Position numbers and translations under genes: made by a program. From positions 1 to 64,000 of the forward strand of contig JAJXUV010000007.1 in assembly GCA_021782495.1 (NCBI GenBank): DNA of 64,000 nucleotides, given 5' to 3'. The notes below the pieces were generated by a model. The model searched no databases. It was not told where the DNA came from and saw nothing but the letters and a program-made list of their open reading frames with translations. Shown here one piece after another: positions 27,677 through 36,928 of this stretch. The stretch comes from Pseudomonadota bacterium. Its GTDB lineage: Bacteria > Pseudomonadota > Gammaproteobacteria > UBA1113. Position 1 is the stretch's first letter. The number at the start of each line of letters is the position of its first letter.

Positions 27677-29977
27677 ATGGCTGCTTACAATCCAAATGAA
27701 TATATCGATGCTGTGCAAGCAAAACAATTAGGACTTATTGATCCGGAGGGTATATTTTTAGGTCTCGATAAAGACGATACCTTAATAGATGGAGACGATG
27801 CTCCTATTAATGGGAGACTCATGTATTATATCATACAGTGGATTATTGCTAAACAAAAAACCATTGCTTGGACTATTCTTTCAACAGGCTCTGCAGGCTT
27901 TACAAGCAAGGAAGCCGCTTATGCAGATAAAACAATACAAGAGTTCTCACAGCAAGTAGTCGATCCCTCTGCAAAAAATTGGAGATACCCTAATTACGGA
28001 CATTACGTCGTCGTAGATGACAAAACAGTCAGAAATGGATTTGTTAATCTTTTTACTAAAATGAATCCGCAGGCACCAGACAATAACTGGGCAAAAGAAA
28101 TTGATCAAGAGTTAGGTAAAAAGCATCACATCTCTTTTGCTGATGTAGTACAACATGGTATAATATCATACTCTCGATCTGGCGAATTGATTCTAACTTA
28201 TTCTAGCAAGAAGGAAGGTGGAGAACCAATCATAATTTCCATTCCCACAAATGCCAAACTTATATTGAATTTAAATGGTATGGAAGTTATTTTATACATG
28301 AAACCTTTCATTGAAAATAGAGCTTATCACCTCATAGGAGACAATAAGTTTTTTCAATTGTTATCTGCCATGGCTTTGGATAACTGTGCTCTCGTTCCCA
28401 ATGAACAAATAAAAAACTTAGGTGTTGATATCAAAGCCCCACGGCATTTCAAATGGATAGAAAGGTTCGGTATACTAGATGATAAACCAACCGTTGTAGG
28501 GCTGCTTCTCGCAGCAGGTGCAAAGGCGCTACGTGCAAATAGCCCTTATGTTTTGCAGAAAGAAAATTATCTCTCAGAATTAAATAGATTTCAAGAAAAA
28601 GCGGAGGAGAATGGATGGCTCGAATACCTCCCGGTGATTGAGGGCGCAAAGGCTATTCTTGAAGCTTCAAAAGAAAATCCCAATTCTTATATTGAGTCAT
28701 TGTGTCGTTTCTTTGGCTTCAACTCAATTGAAGATTTATGTGTACAAGTTTTAAAGCTTGAGATTTATAAAATTCTAAATAATCATAGTGGACATGTAGT
28801 CATTAACGAAGAAAATATTGTGAAAAAAATAGAAAAAGCAAGAGCGGTTATAGCGTCTGTATTTTCTACTCCACTCGTTCGTTTGGGTTACAACAATGGT
28901 TCTCTAGATAATAGTTTATATGATTTGGCCGTAGAAATTAGTAAACTTGAATCAATAGACGATATTTTGCAGCATATTATTAAAAGATCAAGACAAGTGA
29001 ATAGCGAGTTAGAAACATTGCAAGCAAAGAAAACGCTATTAAAGAAAGATATTGAGAGAATGGAATTTCTATTTGACTTTAAGGAGAGATTATCTGAACT
29101 TAGAGTTACAGCCATGGCTGCAGCCATTGAAGTAAGTTCAGATCTGAACGATTTGGGAAGCATTTGTCAAACTATTAAAGCTAAGATACAGGAATTTGGA
29201 GAGGAGGAGGCTAGGAGATTTGGCTGGAAAGCACTTGAAAAACGGGTTGAAGCCAAAATAAAGGAAGTAGCAGCATCTCAGGGTAAAGCAATCTATTTGC
29301 CTTCATCTAGCTCCAGCAGTTCGAGTGTTAGTGCTACTCAGCCGAGTGGTAATCTTTACGGTTTCATGACTCCTCTGCACGCAGAGCACCCCGAGATAGA
29401 AGCAAGACAAAGTATAGATCTCGCAATCGGGGCCATAGAGACTAAGCTTCCAGCATTAAGCAGAGATGTTATAGCGGATGTTGAAGTTGAAAATAGCAGT
29501 CATGAGCAATTCAAAGTGAGAGCCGAGATAAAGAATATTATGACATTATTAAGACAGACCCAATTGCTCATTCAACAGTGTCCTAGCTTAGACAATCTTG
29601 AATATGTTCAACAATGTATAAAGAACCTTGAAACGATTAAAGAGAAGATTTCTCAGCCACAATGGACAGGTGAACAATGGGAAATAGTGATTCCTCTTTC
29701 AAGTGGAAAATGGTTCACAGTAGGGGAGCCAACAAGAGAGGTGTATCTTGATGTTTACGAAAATGTTAATAGCGCCTTGGCGAGGCTACAGCAAATAAGC
29801 ACAAAGCTTGGTCATGCGCATGCATCTCAATCCGAGCCTGGCTTTGCAAGTTTAATGGGGGGTATTGGCTTCCACGCACACTCAGCATCAGCAAATGATG
29901 GCCAAGATCCGTCTGTAGGTTTACCGGAGGGTGTGAAAAGCGATTTCTTGGATGAGGCTAAGCACTCACCTTCTTGA
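27677..29977 (+). CDS. Orphan 766-residue protein with N-terminal HAD-like phosphatase domain and coiled-coil C-terminus
   Basis: The N-terminal 290 residues carry the ordered HAD-superfamily motifs: motif I DKDDT at residues 31-35 (D31, D33) in FLGLDKDDTLID; motif II Thr70 in TILSTG; a candidate motif III lysine near 259; motif IV LDDKP with D268 and D269. A large cap insertion separates motifs II and III. Residues about 425-545 are strongly helical and coiled-coil-like, followed by a run of eight serines near 546 and a second helical region. There is no signal peptide. The architecture suggests a phosphohydrolase delivered into the host, but substrate and translocation are unproven. It has a PmrA-like promoter and sits between tRNA-Val copies. 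Confidence 0.65.
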   Translation: MAAYNPNEYIDAVQAKQLGLIDPEGIFLGLDKDDTLIDGDDAPINGRLMYYIIQWIIAKQKTIAWTILSTGSAGFTSKEAAYADKTIQEFSQQVVDPSAKNWRYPNYGHYVVVDDKTVRNGFVNLFTKMNPQAPDNNWAKEIDQELGKKHHISFADVVQHGIISYSRSGELILTYSSKKEGGEPIIISIPTNAKLILNLNGMEVILYMKPFIENRAYHLIGDNKFFQLLSAMALDNCALVPNEQIKNLGVDIKAPRHFKWIERFGILDDKPTVVGLLLAAGAKALRANSPYVLQKENYLSELNRFQEKAEENGWLEYLPVIEGAKAILEASKENPNSYIESLCRFFGFNSIEDLCVQVLKLEIYKILNNHSGHVVINEENIVKKIEKARAVIASVFSTPLVRLGYNNGSLDNSLYDLAVEISKLESIDDILQHIIKRSRQVNSELETLQAKKTLLKKDIERMEFLFDFKERLSELRVTAMAAAIEVSSDLNDLGSICQTIKAKIQEFGEEEARRFGWKALEKRVEAKIKEVAASQGKAIYLPSSSSSSSSVSATQPSGNLYGFMTPLHAEHPEIEARQSIDLAIGAIETKLPALSRDVIADVEVENSSHEQFKVRAEIKNIMTLLRQTQLLIQQCPSLDNLEYVQQCIKNLETIKEKISQPQWTGEQWEIVIPLSSGKWFTVGEPTREVYLDVYENVNSALARLQQISTKLGHAHASQSEPGFASLMGGIGFHAHSASANDGQDPSVGLPEGVKSDFLDEAKHSPS

Positions 29978-30002
29978 AAGTAATCTCTCAAACGAAAAGG
30001 AT

Positions 30003-30126
30003 TACCGAGCCGCGACCGTGAGGGAGCGGTGGTTCAAAGTAAGGAACTACGCTTAGGTGAAAACGGTTATTTTTCTCGTAGCCGTGATTTCTTACTTCGA
30101 ACCACCGCTCCCTCCTCACGGTCGCT
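30003..30126. repeat. Family A palindromic repeat with broken outer right arm
   Basis: Left arm TACCGAGCCGCGACCGTGAG with inner GGGAGCGGTGGTTC; right arm GAACCACCGCTCCC then CCTCACGGTCG, where the expected CGGCTCGGTA is replaced by CTTCGATCGCAG, the start of the block that leads into the tRNA copy. Confidence 0.8.
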
Positions 30127-30191
30127 TCGATCGCAGTTCGATAAAAGGCTTTGATTTTAAGCCCTACTCAATGCTTCCCTCGATACCCTTT

Positions 30192-30266
30192 AGGGACGTA
30201 GCTCAGTGGTAGAGTATCACCTTCACACGGTGGGGGCCGGTGGTGCGATCCCACTCGTGCCTACCA
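30192..30266 (+). pseudogene. Degenerate tRNA-Val(CAC) copy
   Basis: A 75-nt copy of the tRNA at 27120 with three changes: acceptor C4 to G (breaks the pair with G69), D-stem C25 to T (leaves a G-U), and T-loop U55 to G, which destroys the near-universal TTC of the T loop. Loss of the T-loop signature and of an acceptor pair makes a working tRNA unlikely. Confidence 0.8.
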
Positions 30267-30281
30267 AGCACAAAATATAAT

Positions 30282-31175
30282 CTAGATTTTGGGTTTATTT
30301 AGAACAGGCGCTAATACGCTTTCTAAACTTTTTTGTAAAGTAGCCGCACGAGGGGGGGCAAAAAAATAGGAAGGCAATGGATTTTTTACCTTATTGTTCT
30401 TTAAGAAACCTTGGACACGAACTAAAAAATTTTCTGCACCGTGCTTAAAAACATTACCACGTTGGGAAAAAATTTTACCTTCGTCTTTTAGAATGCTATT
30501 AACAGCTTGTATTTTTTGAGTGGCTGTCGTTTCTTCTTTTTCTAATTCCGCTTTCATGCGGCGAGCGATATCTAATTTATTTTGTCGTAGATCTGAAGGT
30601 TTTTTTCCCTTTCCTTCACGCGTCGTTATATAAGCTTCTATTTCAGTTAGTGCAGTAGAAACTGCCTTTTGCGCTGACATCTCTCTGGTCTTATTATTAG
30701 ATTCTTTTATTGCTTGATATCTAAGAGAAGTATTTATTGTTTGCAATCGCTCGTCTAAAGATTTGTTCTTATCCGTCAAAATGTCATAAAGTTTAGAATT
30801 TTCAATTTGATTAAAATCATTTAAATAATGGTTGATGCAGTAGAAATCTAGCTCTTCTTTTGCTGCTTGAAGTTCATTAACTTGTTTAGCCTCTTTAACC
30901 TGATTTTCTATAAAAGTGAAACGACTTTGCGCATCGGAGATGGAATCTTTAAAATTAAGAATATCTTCGTCTTGATGATCGACGATGCCCGAAGTAAAGG
31001 CAGTAGCAGCTCCTATACGATTAATCAATGCTGTTTTTTGAGCAGCCGATAAAAACGGATCTGAGTTTATCGTATTTCGAAGAATCTTTGCTTTTTTCAA
31101 AACAAACGCCAACTTAGAATGAAGTTCGCGCCTTTCTTGATCACGGCCATCATCTCCATCATTATCACTGGGCAT
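30282..31175 (-). CDS. Orphan coiled-coil protein
   Basis: Unrecognised 297-residue hydrophilic protein. It opens with an acidic stretch (PSDNDGDDGRDQERRE) and is almost entirely helical and charged, with heptad-like regions near residues 70-115 and 195-235. It ends in a basic, proline-containing tail. No membrane segment or signal peptide. It is transcribed from a near-perfect PmrA box with TATAAT (31218-31250), the best of the four in this window, which is the strongest hint that it is a Dot/Icm substrate. It lies between the pseudo-tRNA and the functional tRNA-Val(GAC). Confidence 0.72.
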   Translation of the reverse strand: MPSDNDGDDGRDQERRELHSKLAFVLKKAKILRNTINSDPFLSAAQKTALINRIGAATAFTSGIVDHQDEDILNFKDSISDAQSRFTFIENQVKEAKQVNELQAAKEELDFYCINHYLNDFNQIENSKLYDILTDKNKSLDERLQTINTSLRYQAIKESNNKTREMSAQKAVSTALTEIEAYITTREGKGKKPSDLRQNKLDIARRMKAELEKEETTATQKIQAVNSILKDEGKIFSQRGNVFKHGAENFLVRVQGFLKNNKVKNPLPSYFFAPPRAATLQKSLESVLAPVLNKPKI

Positions 31176-31217
31176 TTTAACTCACTCCATAAAAAATTTA
31201 AAATATATTTAAGGATC

Positions 31218-31250
31218 ATTATACAGGGGATAGCTTAAGATAATATTAAA
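31218..31250 (-). promoter_or_regulatory. PmrA-box promoter for the coiled-coil orphan
   Basis: Read on the minus strand: TTTAAT (31250-31245), five bases, CTTAAG (31239-31234), then exactly 10 bp, then a consensus TATAAT (31223-31218). All 12 constrained positions of YTTAAK-N5-YTTAAK are matched. Confidence 0.75.
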
Positions 31251-31445
31251 TTTTGGACTTTTAACTTATTCTATAATAAATTTATTTTTGGTATGCTAAA
31301 AAGCTTTGTTTTTGAAAAGCTTAACGAATAACCCTCTATTTTAGCCAGACTTTGCCTAAAATGTAGAGGTTAATTTTATATTTGGGTATTAATTATCTTT
31401 GCTGTCTTCGGCATTAGGTGCCTACCTAGGTCGATGCTTTTCTGT

Positions 31446-31614
31446 AACCGAGCCGCGACCGTCAGGGAGCGGAGGTTCGAAGCAAGGAAGCACGGTTAAC
31501 CAAAGGCAGTCATTTTAAACGAAAAATCGAATATACAGAACTTGAAATGGCCATTTTCTCGTAGTGGTTGTTTCTCACTCCGAACCTCCGCTCCCTGACG
31601 GTCGCGGCTCGGTT
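31446..31614. repeat. Family A palindromic repeat, longest copy
   Basis: Outer arms AACCGAGCCGCGACCGTCAG and CTGACGGTCGCGGCTCGGTT are perfect complements, inner arms GGGAGCGGAGGTTCG / CGAACCTCCGCTCCC likewise. Relative to other copies GTGAG has become GTCAG and the opposite arm has changed to match, a compensatory substitution. Confidence 0.85.
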
Positions 31615-31682
31615 GCTTCGATCGCAGTTCGATAAAAGCCCTTGATTTTAGGCCTTACCCAATGCTATTCTCGATACCCTTT

Positions 31683-31757
31683 AGGCACGTAGCTCAGTGG
31701 TAGAGCACCACCTTGACATGGTGGTGGTCGGTGGTTCGATCCCACTCGTGCCTACCA
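31683..31757 (+). tRNA. tRNA-Val(GAC)
   Basis: A 75-nt cloverleaf with encoded CCA. Acceptor AGGCACG/CGTGCCT, anticodon stem CCACC/GGTGG, loop TTGACAT with anticodon GAC (reads GUC and GUU), T arm GGTGG-TTCGATC-CCACT. It lies 24 bp ahead of thrS and may share its transcript. Confidence 0.94.
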
Positions 31758-31781
31758 AATTGAATTATCTGGACAGCAAGC

Positions 31782-33701
31782 ATGCCAACGATTACTTTGC
31801 CCGACAATAGACAGTTGCCTTTTGATGAGCCTGTTAGGGTCGAAACCGTAGTGGCCAGTATTGGCGCGGGTTTGGCCAAAGCCGCTTTGGCAGCTAAGGT
31901 CAATGATGTCTTGGTTGATTTGAGTTATGTCATCGAGCAAGATGCAAGCTTGAAAGTCATCACCGCTAAAGATCCCGAAGGCTTAGAAGTCTTGCGCCAT
32001 TCTACGGCGCATTTATTGGCTCAAGCGGTCAAGGCCTTATTTCCCAGCGCCCAAGTGACCATCGGTCCTGTTATTGAAGATGGTTTTTATTATGATTTTG
32101 CTTTGGAGCGCAGTTTCACGCCCGAAGATTTAGAATCCATCGAAGCCAAAATGCAGGAATTAGCAGCGAAAGAGTATGAAGTTACGCGCAGAGTGATGGG
32201 CCGCGATGAAGCTATTGCCTTTTTCCGTGATTCGGGCGAAAACTACAAAGCTGAAATCATCGAAGGAATCCCGGCGGGTGAAACGTTGTCTTTGTATCAA
32301 CAAGGCGATTTTGTGGATTTGTGCAGAGGGCCGCATGTCCCCAATACACGGCATTTAAAAGCCTTTAAGTTAATGAAAGTCGCAGGCGCTTATTGGCGCG
32401 GCGATTCGAACAATGCCATGTTGCAACGCATTTATGGTACGGCTTGGGCAGATGAAAAAGCACTGGCAGCTTATTTGTATCGTTTGGAAGAAGCTGAAAA
32501 ACGCGATCACCGCAAATTAGGCAAATTGTTGGATTTGTTTCATACCCAAGAAGAAGCACCAGGCATGATTTTTTGGCATGCCAAAGGTTGGCAATTGTAT
32601 CGCGTGATAGAAGCCTACATCCGCCGTAAATTGCATGAATACGATTATCAAGAAATTCGCACACCACAAATTGCCGATAAAATTCTCTGGGAAAAATCGG
32701 GCCATTGGGCGCAATACCGAGAAGAAATGTGGATGACTTCTACTGAAAATCGCGACTACGCGATTAAACCGATGAGCTGTCCTTTGCATGTGCAAGTGTT
32801 CAAACAAGGCTTGCGCAGTTACCGTGATTTGCCTTTGCGTTTGGCGGAATTTGGATCTTGTCATCGCAATGAAGCCTCTGGCACTTTGCATGGCTTGATG
32901 CGCGTACGACAATTAACCCAAGACGATGGGCATTTGTTCATTCGTGAAGATCAAATCGAAGCCGAAGCCTCCAAATTATTGGATTTGGTCTACGAGGTGT
33001 ACCATGATTTTGGTTTTGACGACGTCCATTGTCGCTTGTCGACTCGCCCCGATAAACGGGTAGGCGAGGAAGCAGTCTGGGATAAGGCTGAGATAGCCTT
33101 GCAACAAGTCTTAGAGCGTAAAGGGGTCCAATGGACCTTACAGCCAGGCGATGGTGCTTTTTATGGTCCTAAAATCGATTTTAAACTGCGCGATTGTTTG
33201 GGGCGTGAATGGCAATGCGGTACAGTTCAGTTGGATTTTCAAATGCCAGGGCGACTAGAGGCTTATTACATCGATGAGGTCGGCAATAAGGTAGTTCCCA
33301 TCATGTTGCATCGGGCTGTATTAGGTTCTATGGAGCGGTTTATCGGCGTGTTGATAGAACACTTTGCGGGTAAATTTCCGGTTTGGTTGGCGCCTGTACA
33401 AGCTTCTATTCTGACCGTATCGGACAAACAAGCTGAATATGCTCAAAAAATATACGAATCTTTGAAAAAAGAAGGCCTTCGAGTAGAAAAAGACTTGCGT
33501 AATGAGAAGATAGGCTTTAAAATCCGGGAGCATACACTGCAAAAAGTGCCTTATTTAATTATCATAGGCGATAAAGAAGTCAATTCCAGTCAGATTACGC
33601 TCCGGTCTCGCAGCGGCGAAGACTTAGGTGCGATGTCTTTGGCTGATTTTACGTCTTTGTTAGAAAAAGAAAGTGCCTTGTTGGGACGAGGTAAGAGTTA
33701 A
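31782..33701 (+). CDS. thrS: Threonyl-tRNA synthetase
   Basis: Class II aminoacyl-tRNA synthetase, 639 residues against 642 in E. coli. Domains in order: TGS (residues 1-62), the editing/SAD region with its [16 protein letters not shown] metal-type motif, the catalytic core with [18 protein letters not shown] and the [18 protein letters not shown] motif 2 loop, the zinc ligand regions, [31 protein letters not shown] motif 3, and the anticodon-binding domain. The gene opens the classic thrS-infC-rpmI-rplT-pheS cluster. The ATG has only a weak ribosome-binding site. Confidence 0.97.
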   Translation: MPTITLPDNRQLPFDEPVRVETVVASIGAGLAKAALAAKVNDVLVDLSYVIEQDASLKVITAKDPEGLEVLRHSTAHLLAQAVKALFPSAQVTIGPVIEDGFYYDFALERSFTPEDLESIEAKMQELAAKEYEVTRRVMGRDEAIAFFRDSGENYKAEIIEGIPAGETLSLYQQGDFVDLCRGPHVPNTRHLKAFKLMKVAGAYWRGDSNNAMLQRIYGTAWADEKALAAYLYRLEEAEKRDHRKLGKLLDLFHTQEEAPGMIFWHAKGWQLYRVIEAYIRRKLHEYDYQEIRTPQIADKILWEKSGHWAQYREEMWMTSTENRDYAIKPMSCPLHVQVFKQGLRSYRDLPLRLAEFGSCHRNEASGTLHGLMRVRQLTQDDGHLFIREDQIEAEASKLLDLVYEVYHDFGFDDVHCRLSTRPDKRVGEEAVWDKAEIALQQVLERKGVQWTLQPGDGAFYGPKIDFKLRDCLGREWQCGTVQLDFQMPGRLEAYYIDEVGNKVVPIMLHRAVLGSMERFIGVLIEHFAGKFPVWLAPVQASILTVSDKQAEYAQKIYESLKKEGLRVEKDLRNEKIGFKIREHTLQKVPYLIIIGDKEVNSSQITLRSRSGEDLGAMSLADFTSLLEKESALLGRGKS

Positions 33702-33714
33702 AATAGCGGACTGT

Positions 33715-33840
33715 TTACAATTCGCTAGGCCGAGACGGAATTCGTTGGTTTTTGAGCACCGCAGCACAGTTTATTTTGACATAAATGAGCAGCGGAGCAC
33801 AAAAAATCAACCAATTACGTCCAGCATAGTAGAATTGTAA
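33715..33840. repeat. Imperfect palindrome in the thrS-infC gap
   Basis: Outer arms TTACAATTC (33715-33723) and GAATTGTAA (33832-33840), with inner pairing between GGTTTTTGAGCACCGC and GCGGAGCACAAAAAATCAACC. Not obviously related to families A to C. Confidence 0.6.
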
Positions 33841-33865
33841 TAGGCCGAAATGGGGAGAGTTTGAG

Positions 33866-34393
33866 ATTAGTACTAAGCAAACAACAGTTAAAACGCGGAT
33901 TAACGAGGAGATAAGGGCCAAAGAAGTACGGGTCATCGATGAAAATGGAGATCAAGCAGGCATTTTGAGTATAAGCGAAGCTTTGCAACGTGCCATATTA
34001 GCGGGTCTGGATTTAGTCGAAATATCGCCGAGCGCCGAGCCGCCTGTTTGCAAGATCATGAACTATGGTAAATACGTTTACCAGCAAAAGAAAAACGCTG
34101 CGGATTCTAAGAAAAAGCAGCATAAGGTCAAGATCAAAGAAATCAAATTTCGACCAGTAACGGATGAAGGGGATTATCAGGTCAAGCTACGCAACCTGAT
34201 ACGGTTCCTGGAAGAGGGGGATAAAACCAAAGTCACGGTGCGCTTTAGAGGCCGTGAACTAGCCCATAGGGAATTGGGATTGGAATTGTTGAAACGCATC
34301 AGTGAGGATTTAAACAACTACGGTGTGGTGGAACAATTTCCAAAAATGGAAGGAAAGCAAATGGCAATGCTATTGGCCCCTAAGAAGAAATAA
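33866..34393 (+). CDS. infC: Translation initiation factor IF-3, AUU start
   Basis: Binds the 30S subunit and proofreads start codon choice. The frame continues upstream of the first ATG/TTG-type codons into conserved IF-3 sequence ([26 protein letters not shown]), so initiation must be upstream. The best start is ATT at 33866, 8 bp after GGGGAG (33852-33857), giving 175 residues against 180 in E. coli. An AUU start is the known autoregulatory feature of infC: IF-3 discriminates against its own start codon. The C-domain with [43 protein letters not shown]-type sequence is intact. Confidence 0.93.
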   Translation: MSTKQTTVKTRINEEIRAKEVRVIDENGDQAGILSISEALQRAILAGLDLVEISPSAEPPVCKIMNYGKYVYQQKKNAADSKKKQHKVKIKEIKFRPVTDEGDYQVKLRNLIRFLEEGDKTKVTVRFRGRELAHRELGLELLKRISEDLNNYGVVEQFPKMEGKQMAMLLAPKKK

Positions 34394-34491
34394 TGAATAC
34401 TCATAGCGATTTGGTTTTAAGCGCGGCGGCAGACTTAAGAGCCAACAAAGCATAAAAGCAAAGCGCGAAGAGTATAATGCGGAGTTTTTAA

Positions 34492-34689
34492 ATGAAACTA
34501 AAATTGAAAAGCAAAAGTGGCGCCAAAAAGCGCTTTAGAGCTCGAGCCAATGGATACAAATATCGCAACGCAGAACGCGGGCATATTTTAACCAAGAAAA
34601 CACAAAAACGTAAACGTCAACATAGAGGGCAGGACAGCATCAGTGCTGCCGATGAGCGCTCTATTCGTCGTATGTTAAAAGGTAGTTAG
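34492..34689 (+). CDS. rpmI: 50S ribosomal protein L35
   Basis: A 65-residue basic protein with the L35 pattern MKLKLKSKSGAKKRFRARANG near its start and RHILTKKTQKRKRQ-like core (here GHILTKKTQKRKRQHRG). Full length for the family. In E. coli the infC-rpmI-rplT segment is translationally repressed by L20; the 98-bp infC-rpmI spacer here could hold an equivalent leader but I cannot confirm the fold. Confidence 0.96.
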   Translation: MKLKLKSKSGAKKRFRARANGYKYRNAERGHILTKKTQKRKRQHRGQDSISAADERSIRRMLKGS

Positions 34690-34701
34690 AGGGGAAATTC
34701 C

Positions 34702-35061
34702 ATGGCAAGAGTAAAACGTGGTGTTGTGGCCAGAGCCAGACACAAAAAGGTATTAAAACAAGCCAAAGGCTATAGAGGAGCGCGCAGTCGGGTCTATAGA
34801 GTGGCGAAGCAAGCGGTGATCAAAGCCGGTCAGTACGCTTATCGCGATCGCAGACAACGTAAACGCGATTTCAGAGCTTTGTGGATTGTGCGTATTAATG
34901 CAGCGGTCAGAGAGTTGGGCTTAACTTACAGCCAGTTCATGAATGGCTTAAAGAAAGCGGCTATTGAAATCGATCGCAAAGTCTTGGCTGAATTAGCGGT
35001 TCATCAAAAAGAAGCTTTCGAAGCGATTGTTGCGCAATCTAAAGCGGCTTTGGCGCAATAG
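34702..35061 (+). CDS. rplT: 50S ribosomal protein L20
   Basis: A 119-residue rRNA-binding assembly protein with the full L20 signature: [19 protein letters not shown] at the N-terminus, [38 protein letters not shown], then [27 protein letters not shown]. It starts 12 bp after rpmI behind GAGGGG. In E. coli it is the autogenous repressor of rpmI-rplT. Confidence 0.97.
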   Translation: MARVKRGVVARARHKKVLKQAKGYRGARSRVYRVAKQAVIKAGQYAYRDRRQRKRDFRALWIVRINAAVRELGLTYSQFMNGLKKAAIEIDRKVLAELAVHQKEAFEAIVAQSKAALAQ

Positions 35062-35084
35062 GCTTAATTTTGTGAACGATTCGC

Positions 35085-35215
35085 TTGCTCACCCCCCTCA
35101 TCTGGACGTATGAAGATGCGCCAAAAAATGTGAGCGAAAAGCGCATAAGCGCGGCGAACATTTTTGACGCACGCAGGGCGAAGCACGAACGAAGTGAGTG
35201 CTGAGTCCAATATGG
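35085..35215. repeat. Palindromic spacer between rplT and pheS
   Basis: Within the 176-bp gap, GCGCCAAAAAATGT and ACATTTTTGACGC form an imperfect inverted pair around a GC-rich loop (AAGCGCATAAGCGCGG). The flank CCAATATGGGCTTTTC recalls GAATATAGGCTTTTC in the waaF-waaC gap, so these may be related elements. Confidence 0.5.
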
Positions 35216-35237
35216 GCTTTTCTAGAGAGGAGCTGAG

Positions 35238-36251
35238 ATGTTACCTTTTGAATCTATCTTAAAACAAGCGCGCGAACAATGCGAAGCGGCTGCGGATTTA
35301 CCCGCTATCGAGCAACTTCGCGTGCAATTTCTGGGAAAAAAAGGCATCGTTACGGAATTGATGAAAACCATGGCGAGCCTTAGTCCTGCAGAGCGTCCTT
35401 TGTATGGCCAACAAGTCAATGAACTCAAAGAAGCGATTCAATCTTTATTGCAAGTCAAGCAAGAGCAACTTCAAGCCCACGCTATGAATGCTGCTTTAGA
35501 ACGCGATGCGGTGGATACTTCTTTACCGGGCCGCAATGTAGGCATAGGGCATTTGCATCCCGTCACCCAAACGCGCCTTCGCATTGAGGGCTTTTTCAGC
35601 AGTATGGGCTTTGACATTGTCACTGGTCCTGAGATTGAAGACGAATACCATAATTTCGATGCTTTGAATGTTCCCCCACACCATCCCGCGCGCGCTTCGC
35701 ACGATACTTTCTATTTGGAAGACGGACATTTATTGCGGACACACACTTCGCCCGTGCAAATTCGGTATATGAAAACGCACAAACCGCCTTTTAGAATGGT
35801 GGCACCGGGACGTGTGTATCGCTGCGACAGCGATATGACACATACCCCGATGTTTCATCAATTGGAAGCTTTATTAGTCGACGATCACAGCACCTTTGCG
35901 GATTTGAAAGGCTTGTTACAAACTTTTTTAGAAGCTTTTTTTGAACAAAGCGTGGTCTTGCGTTTAAGACCCTCTTATTTTCCTTTCACTGAACCTTCTG
36001 CAGAAGTGGACATTCAATGTGTGAAATGCCAAGGCGAAGGGTGTAGGACCTGTAGTCAATCGGGTTGGTTGGAAATATTGGGTTGTGGGATGGTGCATCC
36101 GCAAGTACTGAACAATGTTAGCATAGACAGTGAGCGTTACAGTGGTTTTGCCATTGGGATAGGGATTGACAGACTAGCCATGCTGCGTTATGAAATTCCC
36201 GATCTTCGGTTGTTGTTTGAAAACGACATTCGCTTTTTAAAACAGTTTTAA
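35238..36251 (+). CDS. pheS: Phenylalanyl-tRNA synthetase alpha subunit
   Basis: Catalytic subunit of the alpha2-beta2 PheRS. The N-terminal coiled-coil (residues 1-90) includes [16 protein letters not shown]; the class II core has [23 protein letters not shown], the motif 2 region [53 protein letters not shown] and [31 protein letters not shown]. At 337 residues it is complete. The usual partner pheT is not downstream: adk starts 11 bp after the stop and no beta-subunit sequence is present anywhere in the window. Confidence 0.97.
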   Translation: MLPFESILKQAREQCEAAADLPAIEQLRVQFLGKKGIVTELMKTMASLSPAERPLYGQQVNELKEAIQSLLQVKQEQLQAHAMNAALERDAVDTSLPGRNVGIGHLHPVTQTRLRIEGFFSSMGFDIVTGPEIEDEYHNFDALNVPPHHPARASHDTFYLEDGHLLRTHTSPVQIRYMKTHKPPFRMVAPGRVYRCDSDMTHTPMFHQLEALLVDDHSTFADLKGLLQTFLEAFFEQSVVLRLRPSYFPFTEPSAEVDIQCVKCQGEGCRTCSQSGWLEILGCGMVHPQVLNNVSIDSERYSGFAIGIGIDRLAMLRYEIPDLRLLFENDIRFLKQF

Positions 36252-36262
36252 GGGCTTTTATT

Positions 36263-36928
36263 ATGCGTTTAATGATGCTAGGTTGTCCCGGAGCGGGTAA
36301 AGGAACGCAAGCGCAATTCATCGCGCGCGATAACCATATCCCTCAAATTTCCACGGGTGAAATGTTGCGTCAAGCAGTGGCTTTGGGATCGCCTTTGGGT
36401 TTAAAAGCCAAAACGATTATGGAAGAAGGAAAATTGGTGCCGGATGATTTGATCATCGATTTGGTCAAAGTGCGCATCGCTGAACCCGACTGCAAAGCAG
36501 GCTTTATCCTCGATGGTTTTCCGCGCACGTTGCCTCAAGCCCAAGCTTTGATCGACGCAGAGATTTCTTTAGACGTGGTGTTGGAATTGAGTTTGGACGA
36601 TGAAGAAATCGTTCGCAGAATGAGTGGCCGCATAGTGCATGCGGCTTCGGGTCGTGTGTATCACCGTGAATTTAATCCGCCCAAAGTTCCCATGCAAGAT
36701 GATATTACCGGTGAGCCTTTGATACAACGCGAGGATGACAAAGAAGCAACGGTTCGTAAACGCATCGAAGTGTATCATGCTCAAACCAAACCTTTAATTG
36801 ATTTTTATCGACATTTCCCCAAAGATGCTCGAGTCCCTGCCCCGCAGTTTTGTCGTATTTCGGGGCTAGGCAGCGTAGAAGAAGTCGCCGCGCGGATCCA
36901 TCAAAGTCTGCAAAAATTGGGGTTTTAA
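36263..36928 (+). CDS. adk: Adenylate kinase
   Basis: Interconverts ATP + AMP and 2 ADP. It has the P-loop [10 protein letters not shown] (residues 7-16), the AMP site [21 protein letters not shown], and a long LID (about 120-160) with [21 protein letters not shown], of the metal-free type. A 221-residue length is normal. The gene lies directly behind pheS, where pheT would be expected; adk is not usually in this operon. Confidence 0.96.
   Translation: MRLMMLGCPGAGKGTQAQFIARDNHIPQISTGEMLRQAVALGSPLGLKAKTIMEEGKLVPDDLIIDLVKVRIAEPDCKAGFILDGFPRTLPQAQALIDAEISLDVVLELSLDDEEIVRRMSGRIVHAASGRVYHREFNPPKVPMQDDITGEPLIQREDDKEATVRKRIEVYHAQTKPLIDFYRHFPKDARVPAPQFCRISGLGSVEEVAARIHQSLQKLGF

Larger units (their letters stand above)
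29978..30281. other. 304-bp gap holding a family A repeat and a tRNA-Val pseudogene
   Basis: Contains family A copy 30003-30126, a 68-bp block (30125-30191) repeated before the tRNA at 31683, and the degenerate tRNA 30192-30266. No protein gene. Confidence 0.8.
31176..31682. other. 507-bp intergenic region between the coiled-coil orphan and tRNA-Val(GAC)
   Basis: Contains the PmrA-box promoter (31218-31250), a hairpin segment related to 27247-27287 (31341-31381, itself within a CTCTATTTTAG / CTAAAATGTAGAG stem), a large family A copy (31446-31614) and the 68-bp block before the tRNA (31615-31682). No protein gene. Confidence 0.7.
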
